Shown piece after piece: positions 14,934-22,532 of a DNA stretch of 23,692 nt. The position numbers were made by a program, and so were the translations under genes. The DNA is taken from the IMG/VR virus record IMGVR_UViG_3300035698_018961, positions 1 through 23,692 of that record, one strand, 5' to 3'. Positions within the stretch are counted from its first letter, which is position 1; every line of letters starts with the position of its first letter. The notes beneath the pieces are model-generated. The model saw only the letters and a program-made list of their open reading frames with translations, ran no database searches and was not told the DNA's origin. Source of the stretch: a virus.

Positions 14934-16481
14934 TTATACCGTCTTTATTGGGTTTTTGCCCTCGGTTGTTTTCTGATCAGCTGGCTTGTCTTTGATGTTT
15001 AAATTTTGGTCAATGTTTTTAGCACCAAACATCGTGGGCATTTTTAACTCGTTGGCTTTTTTAATATCATCATGTTTTTGTTGGGCAGCTTTTTCGTCTA
15101 ATCCATAAACTTTTTGAATAGCATCGACCTCTGACCTAATGCCGGCATCAATAGCTCTGGCCTCAATATCAACTTGCTCGCTCTCATCAATTGGCAGGCC
15201 GTCAGCAAATTCAATATCTGGCTTGACGATCTTTGATGGTGGTTTAACGCCTTGCACTTCAATACCGTGAGCTTTGCCTAGTTCTTGAGCAATTTCTAAC
15301 ACGGTCCTAAGTTTAGCGTGGTAATATAGCTTTTTTCGTGAAACTTTGGCAATGGTTCGCATCAATTTAAACTTGAGCGCCCGGCCACTATCATTAACAC
15401 CTTGACCCATACCCAAAGCATCTGGTGAAACTTCGGCGATCATATAGAAAAATTCGACCAGCTTCTCAATGTATCTAAAAGCGTTATCTAGTGAGGCATC
15501 CCATACGACATACTCGGCCTTGCCATCATCACCATTTTCAAATTCAATAACACGGCCATCTTTTTTCTTAACCCTGCCATTTTCGTCTAAAACTCCTGGT
15601 GGGACCATTAAAATTGGGTCGCTATGTTTATCTAAAATGTTGTCAGTCTTTGTTAAACGATTATTAATTGAATAAAATAAACTATCAAGATCGTTATAGT
15701 CTGATATACCAAAATATTTAGTGTTAATGCGATAATTAGGTATATGAATAATTAGGTCTTTTTTGATTTTAGTTTGCTCGGATTCTTTAACACCAGTCAA
15801 TCCGGCAGTTGCTAAATCAACCTCTGCTTTTATTTTTTCACCCTCCATTAAAAAAGCTTTATTCTCAATTTTACCCTGGGAATGAATCTCTTTGCGCAAA
15901 TAGTCTTTTTGACCATGTTTATAAACCCACATTAAATTCTCAGTTTTTGGTTGTTCTCTGATGTTAAATGGGTTTAGGTCCGGAAAATAGATCGTTGGGG
16001 TTATATCTTCAATGATTACCGTTGGTTTGGCATCATTTGGGTGGCGCTTACCAATTCTAATTTTAAACAAAGCATCGCCATTATATGAGTTTGACAATTC
16101 GCTCTCATAAGCTTGGATGTCCATATCGTTATCATCCCAAATAGCACGGGCATAAGATTCGTCACCATCTTTAGCACTGATTTTAATTGGTTCACCAAAT
16201 AACATGTCAGCGCAAATCTTCGACACCATGCCAGCAAAGTTGACCATCACATAACGCAATTTTGAATATGCTTTGTTATATGCCTCATTGTCAATCCGGT
16301 AATTAAAAGCCTCAAAGTGATCGCCTAAAAATAACTGACGGTAATAATTGTAGGTCATCACCCGTGATTTTTGTAAATTGTCCGGAAATACACCCAATGG
16401 CGCTGTTAGAGATGGGTTTGAGCCAAGTTCCATCTTGGGCATTTGGATTTTTGGGGTGGTATCGCTGTAATCTTTAGGCAT
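14934..16481 (-). CDS. Portal protein, SPP1 gp6-like (515 aa)
   Basis: Portal proteins form the dodecameric ring through which DNA is packed. Supporting evidence: the length (515 aa), placement immediately after TerL, and the motif MGQGVNDSGRALKFKLMRTI (about residues 358-377), a stem/wing region I associate with SPP1-like portals. There is also an early block with FLGDHFEAFNY and YVMVNFAGMVSKICADMLFGEP (77-98) common to this family. The C-terminal tail is Lys/Asp rich and unstructured. The ATG at 16481 has no strong ribosome site. Confidence 0.92.
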   Translation of the reverse strand: MPKDYSDTTPKIQMPKMELGSNPSLTAPLGVFPDNLQKSRVMTYNYYRQLFLGDHFEAFNYRIDNEAYNKAYSKLRYVMVNFAGMVSKICADMLFGEPIKISAKDGDESYARAIWDDNDMDIQAYESELSNSYNGDALFKIRIGKRHPNDAKPTVIIEDITPTIYFPDLNPFNIREQPKTENLMWVYKHGQKDYLRKEIHSQGKIENKAFLMEGEKIKAEVDLATAGLTGVKESEQTKIKKDLIIHIPNYRINTKYFGISDYNDLDSLFYSINNRLTKTDNILDKHSDPILMVPPGVLDENGRVKKKDGRVIEFENGDDGKAEYVVWDASLDNAFRYIEKLVEFFYMIAEVSPDALGMGQGVNDSGRALKFKLMRTIAKVSRKKLYYHAKLRTVLEIAQELGKAHGIEVQGVKPPSKIVKPDIEFADGLPIDESEQVDIEARAIDAGIRSEVDAIQKVYGLDEKAAQQKHDDIKKANELKMPTMFGAKNIDQNLNIKDKPADQKTTEGKNPIKTV

Positions 16482-16521
16482 ATTTTAAAAGTATATCATT
16501 TTTACTGCTTCATTTTAATTA

Positions 16522-18093
16522 TTAGTTTAGGGGGTTTGAGCCAAAAACCCTCGCCCTTGGGCGTTTTAAAACTCTCAGCATCATTGCTATAAAAGCAGCG
16601 AATAAAGAGTCATCGTGCTTCCCGTCAGCATGCTCTCGTTTTCCATTGTCTTTTTTAACAAAAGTACGCATCTCTGATAATGTTATTGTACTATTAATTT
16701 CTAAATTACTCTCATCGAATAATTTTAAATAGGTGTCGATCATAATATCTCTGGTCTTGGTGTTGGTATTAATACCAAGCTCCTTGGTCCGCTTCAATGA
16801 TTTTTTATCTTGTTTAATTTCATAATAAATATTGTCATAAATCTTGCTTAAAAATAAAATAGCCGATCGCATATTATTCTCAACCCCGGCATAAGCATGA
16901 TTATAAAACTCTGCAATGTCTTTATTTAACTCGGCCAACTCATCAGCTCTTAATTTGCCATAATATTGAGCGCACTGCCTAATTGGGTCGCTCATTTTAA
17001 CCTCATCATCCCAAACATCAATTGGACTATAATCAGCGCTATCACCACCAGAGGGATCGCAACCGGTGACATAGTGTTTATTTGGTTCCGGTAGGTGCCA
17101 AAATTTAACATTTTTTCGATGTAAACTAACAAAACTCTCAATAATAACCGGATTGTTTGGGTATTTTTGTGCTAACCATTGTCGGCCTTGCTCTTCGCTG
17201 ATTGGTTCTGGTGGTTCAATTGAATCAATTAACTCGGTGTCAAATATATTACCAGCACCAGATTGAAACGCCTCAGAAATAGTCAATGGGTATTCTTGCT
17301 TAAATAGTTGGGACCCACTCAGGCCGGATGCTCGTTGAGTCAATAACAACTCTTTCATTTTCCAACGGCGCCACAATATCATTCCATCAGTAACAACAAC
17401 ATTATAATTTTCTTTTGCTATATCAATGATTTTCTTCTCTTCTGGGGTAATATTTTCAATGGTCCCGGGTAAAGTGTACTCAGGATTAATCACCCATGGG
17501 TAAAAAAATGATTGATAGTCGTATGGGGTAATGTTTTGATTGTCTTTAGCTGCAATATAATCATCGTAAAACTCATTAAAGCCATTGCCGGTGGTCTCTT
17601 CTGAGATTGAACCTGTTAATGGCACTGCTTGTTTAGAGCCGGCTTTAAGCTCCTGGCGGTCTTTAATATAGGCACTTTCAGAGATATGCAAGCGTTGCAC
17701 GGTCCCCGATCTTACCTTTAACGCAACATAAATCGTGCTATCAAGTGGTTCGCCATCAAATCTCTGAGTAAAAACATATTCTTGTTTGGTATCGTATTTG
17801 GTAACCGGCTTTAAATCATCATTAAGATTCTCATAAGCTCTTTTTACAATCTGAAAAATTTTGTTTACTGCATCCCGTTCATGGGCAACAATGGCCACGG
17901 TCATGCCTGAGTTCCAAAGCGCCTCATCTAATAAATCAATGCAATAAAGAGTAGTAAAACCAAATTGTCTGGCTTTTAAAATAAAATTGTATCGGTGATT
18001 TTTACGCTGGGCTAAGTGAATCAGTTGGGGCAGATTCGGCTTGAATATCACTAGTTTGCCCTGTTTGTTCTTTATCTTGTAAAGATGCGTCAT
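16522..18093 (-). CDS. terL: Terminase large subunit (523 aa)
   Basis: This is the packaging ATPase and nuclease. Walker A is the degenerate form KARQFGFTT (residues 40-48), and RLHISESAY (134-142) is the Walker B/catalytic acid region. The nuclease domain opens with VTGCDPSGGDSADYS (342-356), with D346 as first metal ligand; GVENN (403-407) gives the second acidic residue and HADGKHDDSLFA (488-499) the third. The frame is open to 18156, but starting there would overlap TerS by 155 bases; MTHLYKIKNKQGKLVIFKPN at 18093 looks like the native TerL N-terminus. Even then the overlap with TerS is 92 bases, unusually long, and a GTG at 18051 is another option. The last codons fold a GGGTTT/AAACCC hairpin without a T-tract. 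Confidence 0.93.
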   Translation of the reverse strand: MTHLYKIKNKQGKLVIFKPNLPQLIHLAQRKNHRYNFILKARQFGFTTLYCIDLLDEALWNSGMTVAIVAHERDAVNKIFQIVKRAYENLNDDLKPVTKYDTKQEYVFTQRFDGEPLDSTIYVALKVRSGTVQRLHISESAYIKDRQELKAGSKQAVPLTGSISEETTGNGFNEFYDDYIAAKDNQNITPYDYQSFFYPWVINPEYTLPGTIENITPEEKKIIDIAKENYNVVVTDGMILWRRWKMKELLLTQRASGLSGSQLFKQEYPLTISEAFQSGAGNIFDTELIDSIEPPEPISEEQGRQWLAQKYPNNPVIIESFVSLHRKNVKFWHLPEPNKHYVTGCDPSGGDSADYSPIDVWDDEVKMSDPIRQCAQYYGKLRADELAELNKDIAEFYNHAYAGVENNMRSAILFLSKIYDNIYYEIKQDKKSLKRTKELGINTNTKTRDIMIDTYLKLFDESNLEINSTITLSEMRTFVKKDNGKREHADGKHDDSLFAAFIAMMLRVLKRPRARVFGSNPLN

Positions 18094-18619
18094 TCGCCAA
18101 TATTTGTTTTTTAGCCTGTTTGGCAAGTTCCTCATAAGCGTCAACCTCTTCGTCAATAATATCTAATATTTTTCCAATGTTTTTGTCATCGGATGGGGCA
18201 GCCTCAACTCGAGTAACAAAAAATGGTTGAGCGCTTCTAAGCTTCTCAGCAGCAAGCTTAATAACTTGCATTTCGTCTCGACTAATTGCTAATCCCTGTT
18301 TAACATTTTGACTGATACGCTTAACCTCTAATACCACGGTATTATTAACCATCTCGCCTGGCATTGCTCTCATGGCATCAACTTTTTGAGAAAACCATCG
18401 AGTCCCCTTATATTTCTCCAAAATGACCCAATAGTTGCTACCAATTCCGGCCATGTTGCAAGCATAATGTAAAGATTGCCCTAATTCTAGCCACGGTCTC
18501 ATTGATTCTAGCCAAGTCGAATATTGCTCATCTGCATAAGCTGGTCGGCCTTGATTTCCGGTTTGTTTAACAATTGCACCCGGTTCGGCTTTGGTAATTT
18601 CTTGATCTTTGTTTGGCAT
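18002..18619 (-). CDS. Probable terminase small subunit (205 aa)
   Basis: TerS recognises the packaging site and loads TerL. The evidence is placement immediately upstream of TerL and a helix-turn-helix-like N-terminal segment: WLESMRPWLELGQSLHYACN (36-55) followed by MAGIGSNYWVILEKYKG, which reads as 'helix, turn, recognition helix'. The middle is a helical, acidic stretch suited to ring formation and the C-terminal 30 residues are disordered (TSDIQAESAPTDSLSPA). The last 92 or more bases also encode the start of TerL in another frame. No direct database comparison was possible, so the label rests on context and the HTH pattern. Confidence 0.75.
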   Translation of the reverse strand: MPNKDQEITKAEPGAIVKQTGNQGRPAYADEQYSTWLESMRPWLELGQSLHYACNMAGIGSNYWVILEKYKGTRWFSQKVDAMRAMPGEMVNNTVVLEVKRISQNVKQGLAISRDEMQVIKLAAEKLRSAQPFFVTRVEAAPSDDKNIGKILDIIDEEVDAYEELAKQAKKQILANDASLQDKEQTGQTSDIQAESAPTDSLSPA

Positions 18620-18622
18620 AAT

Positions 18623-18793
18623 TTATTTTTCTTTAATCTCTTCAACTCTAATAACACTGCACAACACTTTTACTTTTTGAGGGTGACCGCCGCCACTATT
18701 GTCTAAATATAAATAAATATAAGTGCCGTCACTTTTTGCTATCCTAATTAAATCCTGTTTTTCTTTACTAGCTCGGGCGTTAATTCTTACCAT
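18623..18793 (-). CDS. Small hypothetical protein, 56 aa
   Basis: An ATG at 18793 opens a 56-codon frame with TAA at 18623, three bases upstream of TerS. The product begins MVRINARASKEKQDLIRIAK, then a beta-like TYIYLYLDNSGGGHPQKVKV and a charged C-terminal helix (SVIRVEEIKEK). The regular beta pattern and the close packing to TerS make it a real gene, although it has no strong ribosome site. No family is recognised. It has the look of a small DNA-metabolism or packaging accessory protein, but that is speculation. Confidence 0.62.
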   Translation of the reverse strand: MVRINARASKEKQDLIRIAKSDGTYIYLYLDNSGGGHPQKVKVLCSVIRVEEIKEK

Positions 18794-18927
18794 GGGTAAA
18801 CTTTCTATAAACTAAAAAATAATTTATTAATACAATCTTACCACAATCTGACAAAATTTGTTCAGTTGGGAGGGCAACGGGATGGTCCATGCAAAACCAA
18901 TATTGCCCCCCCAGCAAAACTTTTAAG
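18794..18927 (-). promoter_or_regulatory. Structured intergenic region upstream of the terminase genes
   Basis: Two structures lie here. The first is an 11-bp stem (one G-U pair): 18903-18913 pairs with 18867-18877 around a 25-base loop, with a run of seven G on the coding strand. The second is a near-palindrome, CTGACAAAATTTGTTCAG at 18848-18865. No convincing -35/-10 pair was found. It is the largest non-coding gap near the terminase genes and could hold a packaging (cos/pac) signal, an operator or a regulatory RNA element. Confidence 0.4.
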
Positions 18928-19134
18928 CTAACGATTCTTTTTTAACAGTGGTAATCCGGTGCGTGACTCAACAACATAAAAGCCGTCAGGCATATTTTCG
19001 ACAACATTTATCCTTTTATCTTTGCAAAAATAATAAATTCGCAAATTAAAGCCGTTTCTAAGCTTCACATCTTTTGCATGTAAAAACCACTCGACAAATT
19101 TAGAGTCGATATAAGTGTAAATTTCTGGTCCCAT
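18928..19134 (-). CDS. Small hypothetical protein, 68 aa
   Basis: The protein begins MGPEIYTYIDSKFVEWFLHA and contains several aromatic residues, then a beta-strand pair LRIYYFCKDKRINVVENM and a second hairpin (GFYVVESRTGLPLLKK). It is soluble, basic and without recognisable motifs. A strong ribosome site (GAAAGGAGG) lies 8 bases upstream of the ATG, so it is a true gene. It is the last gene before the structured gap that precedes the terminase block. No function can be assigned from sequence. Confidence 0.72.
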   Translation of the reverse strand: MGPEIYTYIDSKFVEWFLHAKDVKLRNGFNLRIYYFCKDKRINVVENMPDGFYVVESRTGLPLLKKNR

Positions 19135-19149
19135 TTTTAACCTCCTTTC

Positions 19150-19395
19150 CTATTGGTTCAGAGCTGCTACTAAATTGAAAATTCTTTTTTGCCAATCTAG
19201 GGCAGGCACTTTGATGTACTTTATAATGACAAACTTGAGATGTTCAAATCCGACATTGTAAACCATTGGTGGCCTATTAGCATCTTGCTCAATCACTTGC
19301 TGCAAGTCAATTAAAAATTCTGAGCGCTGTAAATATTCAGCCGGGATTTCCTTTGATACATTATTAACTAAATCTTGCAATGTTATTGCTGGCAT
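19150..19395 (-). CDS. Small hypothetical protein, 81 aa
   Basis: The product begins MPAITLQDLVNNVSKEIPAE, is predicted helical at both ends, and contains a central beta-like segment VGFEHLKFVIIKYIKV. The ribosome site AAAAGGAAAAT is at a normal distance from ATG. It lies between the HTH-membrane gene and the 68-aa gene, with 15 bases to the latter. No family is recognised. The leader of this gene carries the perfect hairpin at 19428-19446. Confidence 0.7.
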   Translation of the reverse strand: MPAITLQDLVNNVSKEIPAEYLQRSEFLIDLQQVIEQDANRPPMVYNVGFEHLKFVIIKYIKVPALDWQKRIFNLVAALNQ

Positions 19396-19427
19396 ATATT
19401 TTCCTTTTATTAATTATTAACTTAATA

Positions 19428-19446
19428 CCTGGCCCGTTAGGCCAGG
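19428..19446 (-). other. GC hairpin after the HTH-membrane gene
   Basis: CCTGGCC and GGCCAGG (7 perfect pairs, loop TAACG on the coding strand) start 6 bases after the TGA stop of the HTH-membrane gene. The downstream sequence is AT-rich but has no T-run, so it is more likely a stabilising or weakly terminating hairpin than a full terminator. Confidence 0.55.
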
Positions 19447-19452
19447 AGTAAA

Positions 19453-19914
19453 TCAACCAATTAAAATGATTGTTATTAACCAAACCATTACCGCCGTTGA
19501 CAACATAATTGCCATCAAATCAAAAAAGTTAATATATTTTTTTTCTGCCGGCTGATTTATTAGTTTTGAAATTTCATCAATCCTAATTTTTCTAATCTCT
19601 TTTTGCAACCCATAAATTGCAAATACACCTTGGCGAATATTTTTTAATTCTCTCTCAACCGCTTCGCCACCAATTACAACATGCTCAAAGCTTAATTGTT
19701 TATCGTGATGGCAGTGAGGCTTTTCAACCTCTTTTTTTGGGGTTGCAACTGGCGCCCTATCCTTGTAATCTTTAAAACTATCAGCAAGGTCAATTCTATC
19801 AATTGTTAGTCTTGATCTGCCTGAAATCTCAACTACTTTAGAAAATTTTTTATATTTTCTGAGTAAGTCTTTTATATAGACAAACTCTTTGTTTGTAATG
19901 TGTCGGTATCCCAT
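19453..19914 (-). CDS. HTH protein with C-terminal membrane anchor (153 aa)
   Basis: Residues 5-50 read as a DNA-binding helix-turn-helix of the resolvase/Hin type: TNKEFVYIKDLLRKYKKFSK, turn VVEISGRS, recognition helix RLTIDRIDLADSF. A His/Lys-rich linker follows (EKPHCHHDK, 64-72), then a helical segment (83-118), and finally a hydrophobic helix LMAIMLSTAVMVWLITIIL at 133-151 that reaches the C-terminus. The last gene parts would place the DNA-binding domain in the cytoplasm and the tail in the membrane. Such a topology is unusual in phages. A GAAAGGAAACC ribosome site precedes ATG. Possible roles are a membrane-tethered regulator or a replication-anchor protein; both are inference. Confidence 0.72.
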   Translation of the reverse strand: MGYRHITNKEFVYIKDLLRKYKKFSKVVEISGRSRLTIDRIDLADSFKDYKDRAPVATPKKEVEKPHCHHDKQLSFEHVVIGGEAVERELKNIRQGVFAIYGLQKEIRKIRIDEISKLINQPAEKKYINFFDLMAIMLSTAVMVWLITIILIG

Positions 19915-19935
19915 TTCTGGTTTCCTTTCAATTAA

Positions 19936-20304
19936 TTAATAATTAATTTCAATCTCTGTATGCCATGAATTATGGCCGGTGTATTTTTTAAAATGTCCCT
20001 CGATCACCAGGTCATCATCGGCAATAATTCCATGATCTTGTAAAATATCTAAAATGCTGGTGTAAAGATTGTCGGCATCAACTTTATATTTTCCCTTGAT
20101 GTAAAAAGTGCAATCGACCATCATTGGTTTATTAATCATGGGTCGTTTACCATTAAAAGCTTTATAAATTTCAGTTCCGGCATCAAGTTTAAAACGCTCA
20201 TAGGCTTCACTTGGCACAAAAAACTTACGGCCACCCCTCATAATCAAGCGTTTACTATTTTTTTTGCTAATAACTCTCATTGATAATGTAAAAAATATTT
20301 TCAT
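19936..20304 (-). CDS. rusA: RusA-family Holliday junction resolvase (122 aa)
   Basis: RusA nicks four-way junctions symmetrically, helping to resolve recombination and replication intermediates before packaging. The family signature is visible: a basic N-terminal strand (SMRVISKKNSKRLIM), then KYKVDADNLYTSILDILQDHGIIADDDLV (residues 72-100), where D76 and D78 in the DADN motif, D86 and the acidic cluster 96-98, with K72/K74, match the catalytic acids and lysine of RusA. Length agrees with the family (about 120 aa). It overlaps the exonuclease gene by 4 bases (ATGA), so both are translated together. Confidence 0.9.
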   Translation of the reverse strand: MKIFFTLSMRVISKKNSKRLIMRGGRKFFVPSEAYERFKLDAGTEIYKAFNGKRPMINKPMMVDCTFYIKGKYKVDADNLYTSILDILQDHGIIADDDLVIEGHFKKYTGHNSWHTEIEINY

Positions 20305-20864
20305 TTCAAAAATTCCTCAATTTTATTTATTACTTTTTTAGTGGCTTCAATATCGCTAAGAGCATCATGGGCGTTGATCTTAATATTAAAATGATCGCAA
20401 ACAGTGCTTAATTTATGATTTTCTAAATCAAATTTTCCGCAATAATCTAAAAAGTGAATTAAAGCTAAGCCATCAATTAGGCGCCAGTTAAACCATGAGC
20501 CATAATAATTGTCACCATTTTTTTTGAAAAACTCGTTTAAAAACCCAACATCAAAGCCGACATTATATCCGGCCGGGTAAAATTTATCATTTCGATCAAA
20601 TTTATTAACATATTTGGCCATCAACTCGACTAAATCATTATAAACATCTCGTGGCGATGGGTATTTTTTAATATCTTCAAGCTTTAGACCAGTAACATCG
20701 AGGGCCTCTTGCTGCACATTATCATAATCAAACGGCTGGCATCTAAAATTAAAAGTCTCTTTAACTTTGCCATCAATTTCAATAATGCCAGATAGCTGAA
20801 TAATGTCATTTTTAATTTTGTCAGTTCCTGTTGATTCAATATCAAAATAAAATATTTTTCTCAT
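20301..20864 (-). CDS. DnaQ-like 3'-5' exonuclease, DEDDh type (187 aa)
   Basis: All four exonuclease motifs are in place: Exo I FDIEST (D8, E10), Exo II GYNVGFDVGFL (99-109, with D105), and Exo III HDALSDIEAT (166-175, with H166 and D171), which makes it the DEDDh subclass. Such enzymes trim DNA or RNA from the 3' end or proofread a polymerase; as a stand-alone phage protein, a role in recombination or DNA turnover next to RusA and the AAA ATPase is likely. Its start overlaps the preceding small membrane gene by 4 bases. Confidence 0.92.
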   Translation of the reverse strand: MRKIFYFDIESTGTDKIKNDIIQLSGIIEIDGKVKETFNFRCQPFDYDNVQQEALDVTGLKLEDIKKYPSPRDVYNDLVELMAKYVNKFDRNDKFYPAGYNVGFDVGFLNEFFKKNGDNYYGSWFNWRLIDGLALIHFLDYCGKFDLENHKLSTVCDHFNIKINAHDALSDIEATKKVINKIEEFLK

Positions 20865-21013
20865 TCAGACTTTCCGCAGCTTGTGCAAATTGGATCAAGC
20901 GCCTCTTTTACTGCATCAGCATAACCATTAACTAAATATGCAAATGCTAAACAAGTTGCAACCGTAAACAATGCTAAAAAAGCTGATATTAATAAAATTT
21001 TAATTTTGCTCAT
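20861..21013 (-). CDS. One-TM peptide with C-terminal CxxC (50 aa)
   Basis: A single strongly hydrophobic helix (KILLISAFLALFTVATCLAF, about 5-24) is followed by a short polar tail with CTSCG near the end. I use the ATG at 21013, immediately after the upstream stop; a longer frame from 21085 would overlap that gene by 71 bases. The preceding GGAATTAAT may act as a weak ribosome site. Small phage membrane peptides of this size can be holins, spanin subunits or membrane-targeting proteins, but the position among recombination genes gives no clue to which. Confidence 0.55.
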   Translation of the reverse strand: MSKIKILLISAFLALFTVATCLAFAYLVNGYADAVKEALDPICTSCGKSE

Positions 21014-21014
21014 A

Positions 21015-21338
21015 TTAATTCCATCCCTCACTATAAATAAAGTTTCCGCCGGTTTTGCTTTTTTGTTTTCTTTTAACTCGTACAACTGAGCTAGTAGCCT
21101 CTAATTCCTTGCAAGTCTCTTGAATTTTTTGTCTAGTGCGTCTCACTGTTTCGAGACTAATAGTGTTTTTTGATATAAATTGGTCTTTGCTTATGACCTC
21201 TTTAGTGCCATCGAACCACTCAATCGTTCTAACTAAACCTTGCTTTTTTAAGACTTGCCATTGCAAATATTTGTCACTATTTCTAGTTTGTGAATCTGTC
21301 TCTAAAAGTTGTTTAACTATGGTATAAATTTTTTTCAT
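21015..21338 (-). CDS. Hypothetical phage protein, 107 aa
   Basis: The protein is soluble and basic. Residues 4-33 (IYTIVKQLLETDSQTRNSDK then YLQWQVLKKQ) and 55-80 (FISKNTISLETVRRTRQKIQ) contain conserved-looking blocks that I recognise from uncharacterised phage and prophage proteins; the second block reads like the recognition helix of an HTH, so DNA binding is plausible. There is no Shine-Dalgarno site; instead a GC-rich hairpin (21353-21383) sits 15 bases upstream of the ATG, which may control its translation. It lies just downstream of the AAA ATPase gene. Confidence 0.7.
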   Translation of the reverse strand: MKKIYTIVKQLLETDSQTRNSDKYLQWQVLKKQGLVRTIEWFDGTKEVISKDQFISKNTISLETVRRTRQKIQETCKELEATSSVVRVKRKQKSKTGGNFIYSEGWN

Positions 21339-21352
21339 ATTTTTAGATTCGT

Positions 21353-21383
21353 TGGGGCGGGTTGTCAGCGGTGGCCCGCCCCA
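21353..21383 (-). other. GC-rich hairpin in the leader of the 107-aa gene
   Basis: A 9-bp perfect stem (TGGGGCGGG with CCCGCCCCA) encloses a 13-base loop. It is not followed by a T-tract on either strand. Located between the AAA ATPase stop (21438) and the ATG at 21338, in a 99-base gap with no other coding, it may regulate translation or stabilise RNA. A short palindrome, GTAATAATTAC, also lies near 21424-21434. Confidence 0.6.
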
Positions 21384-21437
21384 TTAGTTATTAGTTTGCC
21401 CTTAAACTGCCTTTAAAAGAGCTTGTAATAATTACTT

Positions 21438-22496
21438 CTAATTCAATAAAGCCTCTTCTGCCTCTTCGACTGTCAAATCATCATTTTCAACTTTTTGATT
21501 TGCAAGTTCCTTGGCTCTTTTTTGAGCTGCTTTAAATTTATCATCGGTGCTTTGCTCTTGGGTTTTTTTAATACCCTCATCAATCTCATCGACATCAACC
21601 TCATCAGTTAAAAGCTCGCTTTCCGGTGTTTTTTCAACCTTTGGAGTAGGTTTTTTGACCTCAACTTTTTTATCAGGCAATGCTTTAACTCTATCGAGTG
21701 CCTTTAAAAGTGAATTTGGTGAAACCGTAGTCAAATCATCTGTTTTATAAAACTTTTTTAATCCCTCATAAGTCATTTTTGTATCTTTGATTGGCAAAAG
21801 CTCAACCATTTGCTGCACAATTATGACCGGATCAATGCCAGTATTTGACCACTTTAATAATTGCTTGCCAGTTTCTTTAGTGATCACAAATGGGTCAGCA
21901 TCCATAAACATGCCGGTTCTATCCTTTGAGGTTTCGACTAGGTGATTAATGTTTAGGTCAAAACTAACCGTCATCTCATACTCAAACCCATCTCTGGTCT
22001 CTGACTTTAAACCAAGTTTTTGCACTTTAGTTTTACCACCCTCACTACTCATAGCATAATCAGTTTTTGATCGAACGGTGGTAATGATGTGACACTTTGA
22101 CCCGACAATTGCATCAATAAAGCGGTTATGAATTGGGGTAACTTTTGCCCAATCTTGAAATCTACCGCCTAATTTATCAACCATGTTTTTGGCCTCAGTC
22201 CATTCGTGGGTAATTGAGTCAACAATAATAACCTCCATTGCACCATCCTCAGCCGTTTTGATGGCCTCAATATAGTCTTTTGGGGCAAATGGTGACTCTA
22301 GCGTAATGACATTGTATGGGCCTAAATCGCTATATAAATCAGCGCTTTGGCGTTCTGTGTCTATGACGCAAATTTTATCCCATGAGGTCATCCCACTGGC
22401 TAGTAATAGCGCTGAATAAGTTTTACCCGAGCCACTTGTGCCGGATAATCCAATGCGCAATTTGGATTTTGATTTTTGGGCTTTGCGAATCTGCAT
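21438..22496 (-). CDS. RecA-like / AAA_24-type phage ATPase (352 aa)
   Basis: The nucleotide-binding core is plain: Walker A GTSGSGKT (residues 19-26), an early acidic strand VIDTERQ (44-50) and Walker B EVIIVDSITHEW (88-99). This is the arrangement of phage AAA_24 and Sak4-like single-strand annealing ATPases, proteins that work with a recombinase on single-stranded DNA. The C-terminal third (about 270-352) is a charged, low-complexity tail (KVEVKKPTPKVEKTPESELL and acidic stretches) longer than in minimal Sak4 proteins. A ribosome site AAGGGG is 7 bases before the ATG. It follows the HTH gene with a hairpin between, and is upstream of the exonuclease and RusA, fitting a phage recombination cassette. 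Confidence 0.87.
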   Translation of the reverse strand: MQIRKAQKSKSKLRIGLSGTSGSGKTYSALLLASGMTSWDKICVIDTERQSADLYSDLGPYNVITLESPFAPKDYIEAIKTAEDGAMEVIIVDSITHEWTEAKNMVDKLGGRFQDWAKVTPIHNRFIDAIVGSKCHIITTVRSKTDYAMSSEGGKTKVQKLGLKSETRDGFEYEMTVSFDLNINHLVETSKDRTGMFMDADPFVITKETGKQLLKWSNTGIDPVIIVQQMVELLPIKDTKMTYEGLKKFYKTDDLTTVSPNSLLKALDRVKALPDKKVEVKKPTPKVEKTPESELLTDEVDVDEIDEGIKKTQEQSTDDKFKAAQKRAKELANQKVENDDLTVEEAEEALLN

Positions 22497-22514
22497 GATT
22501 TTCCCCTTTTTTCT

Positions 22515-22532
22515 TTCGGTTGAGCAACCGAA
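22515..22532 (-). other. Perfect 7-bp hairpin directly after the HTH stop
   Basis: TTCGGTT, loop GCTC, AACCGAA begins right after the TAA stop of the HTH gene; the ribosome site of the ATPase follows. No T-tract on the coding strand. It may insulate or tune the ratio of HTH to ATPase expression. Confidence 0.6.

Noticed and set aside
21353-21383. Rho-independent terminator after the ATPase gene
   Set aside because: The stem is strong but no T-tract follows on either strand; kept only as a hairpin.
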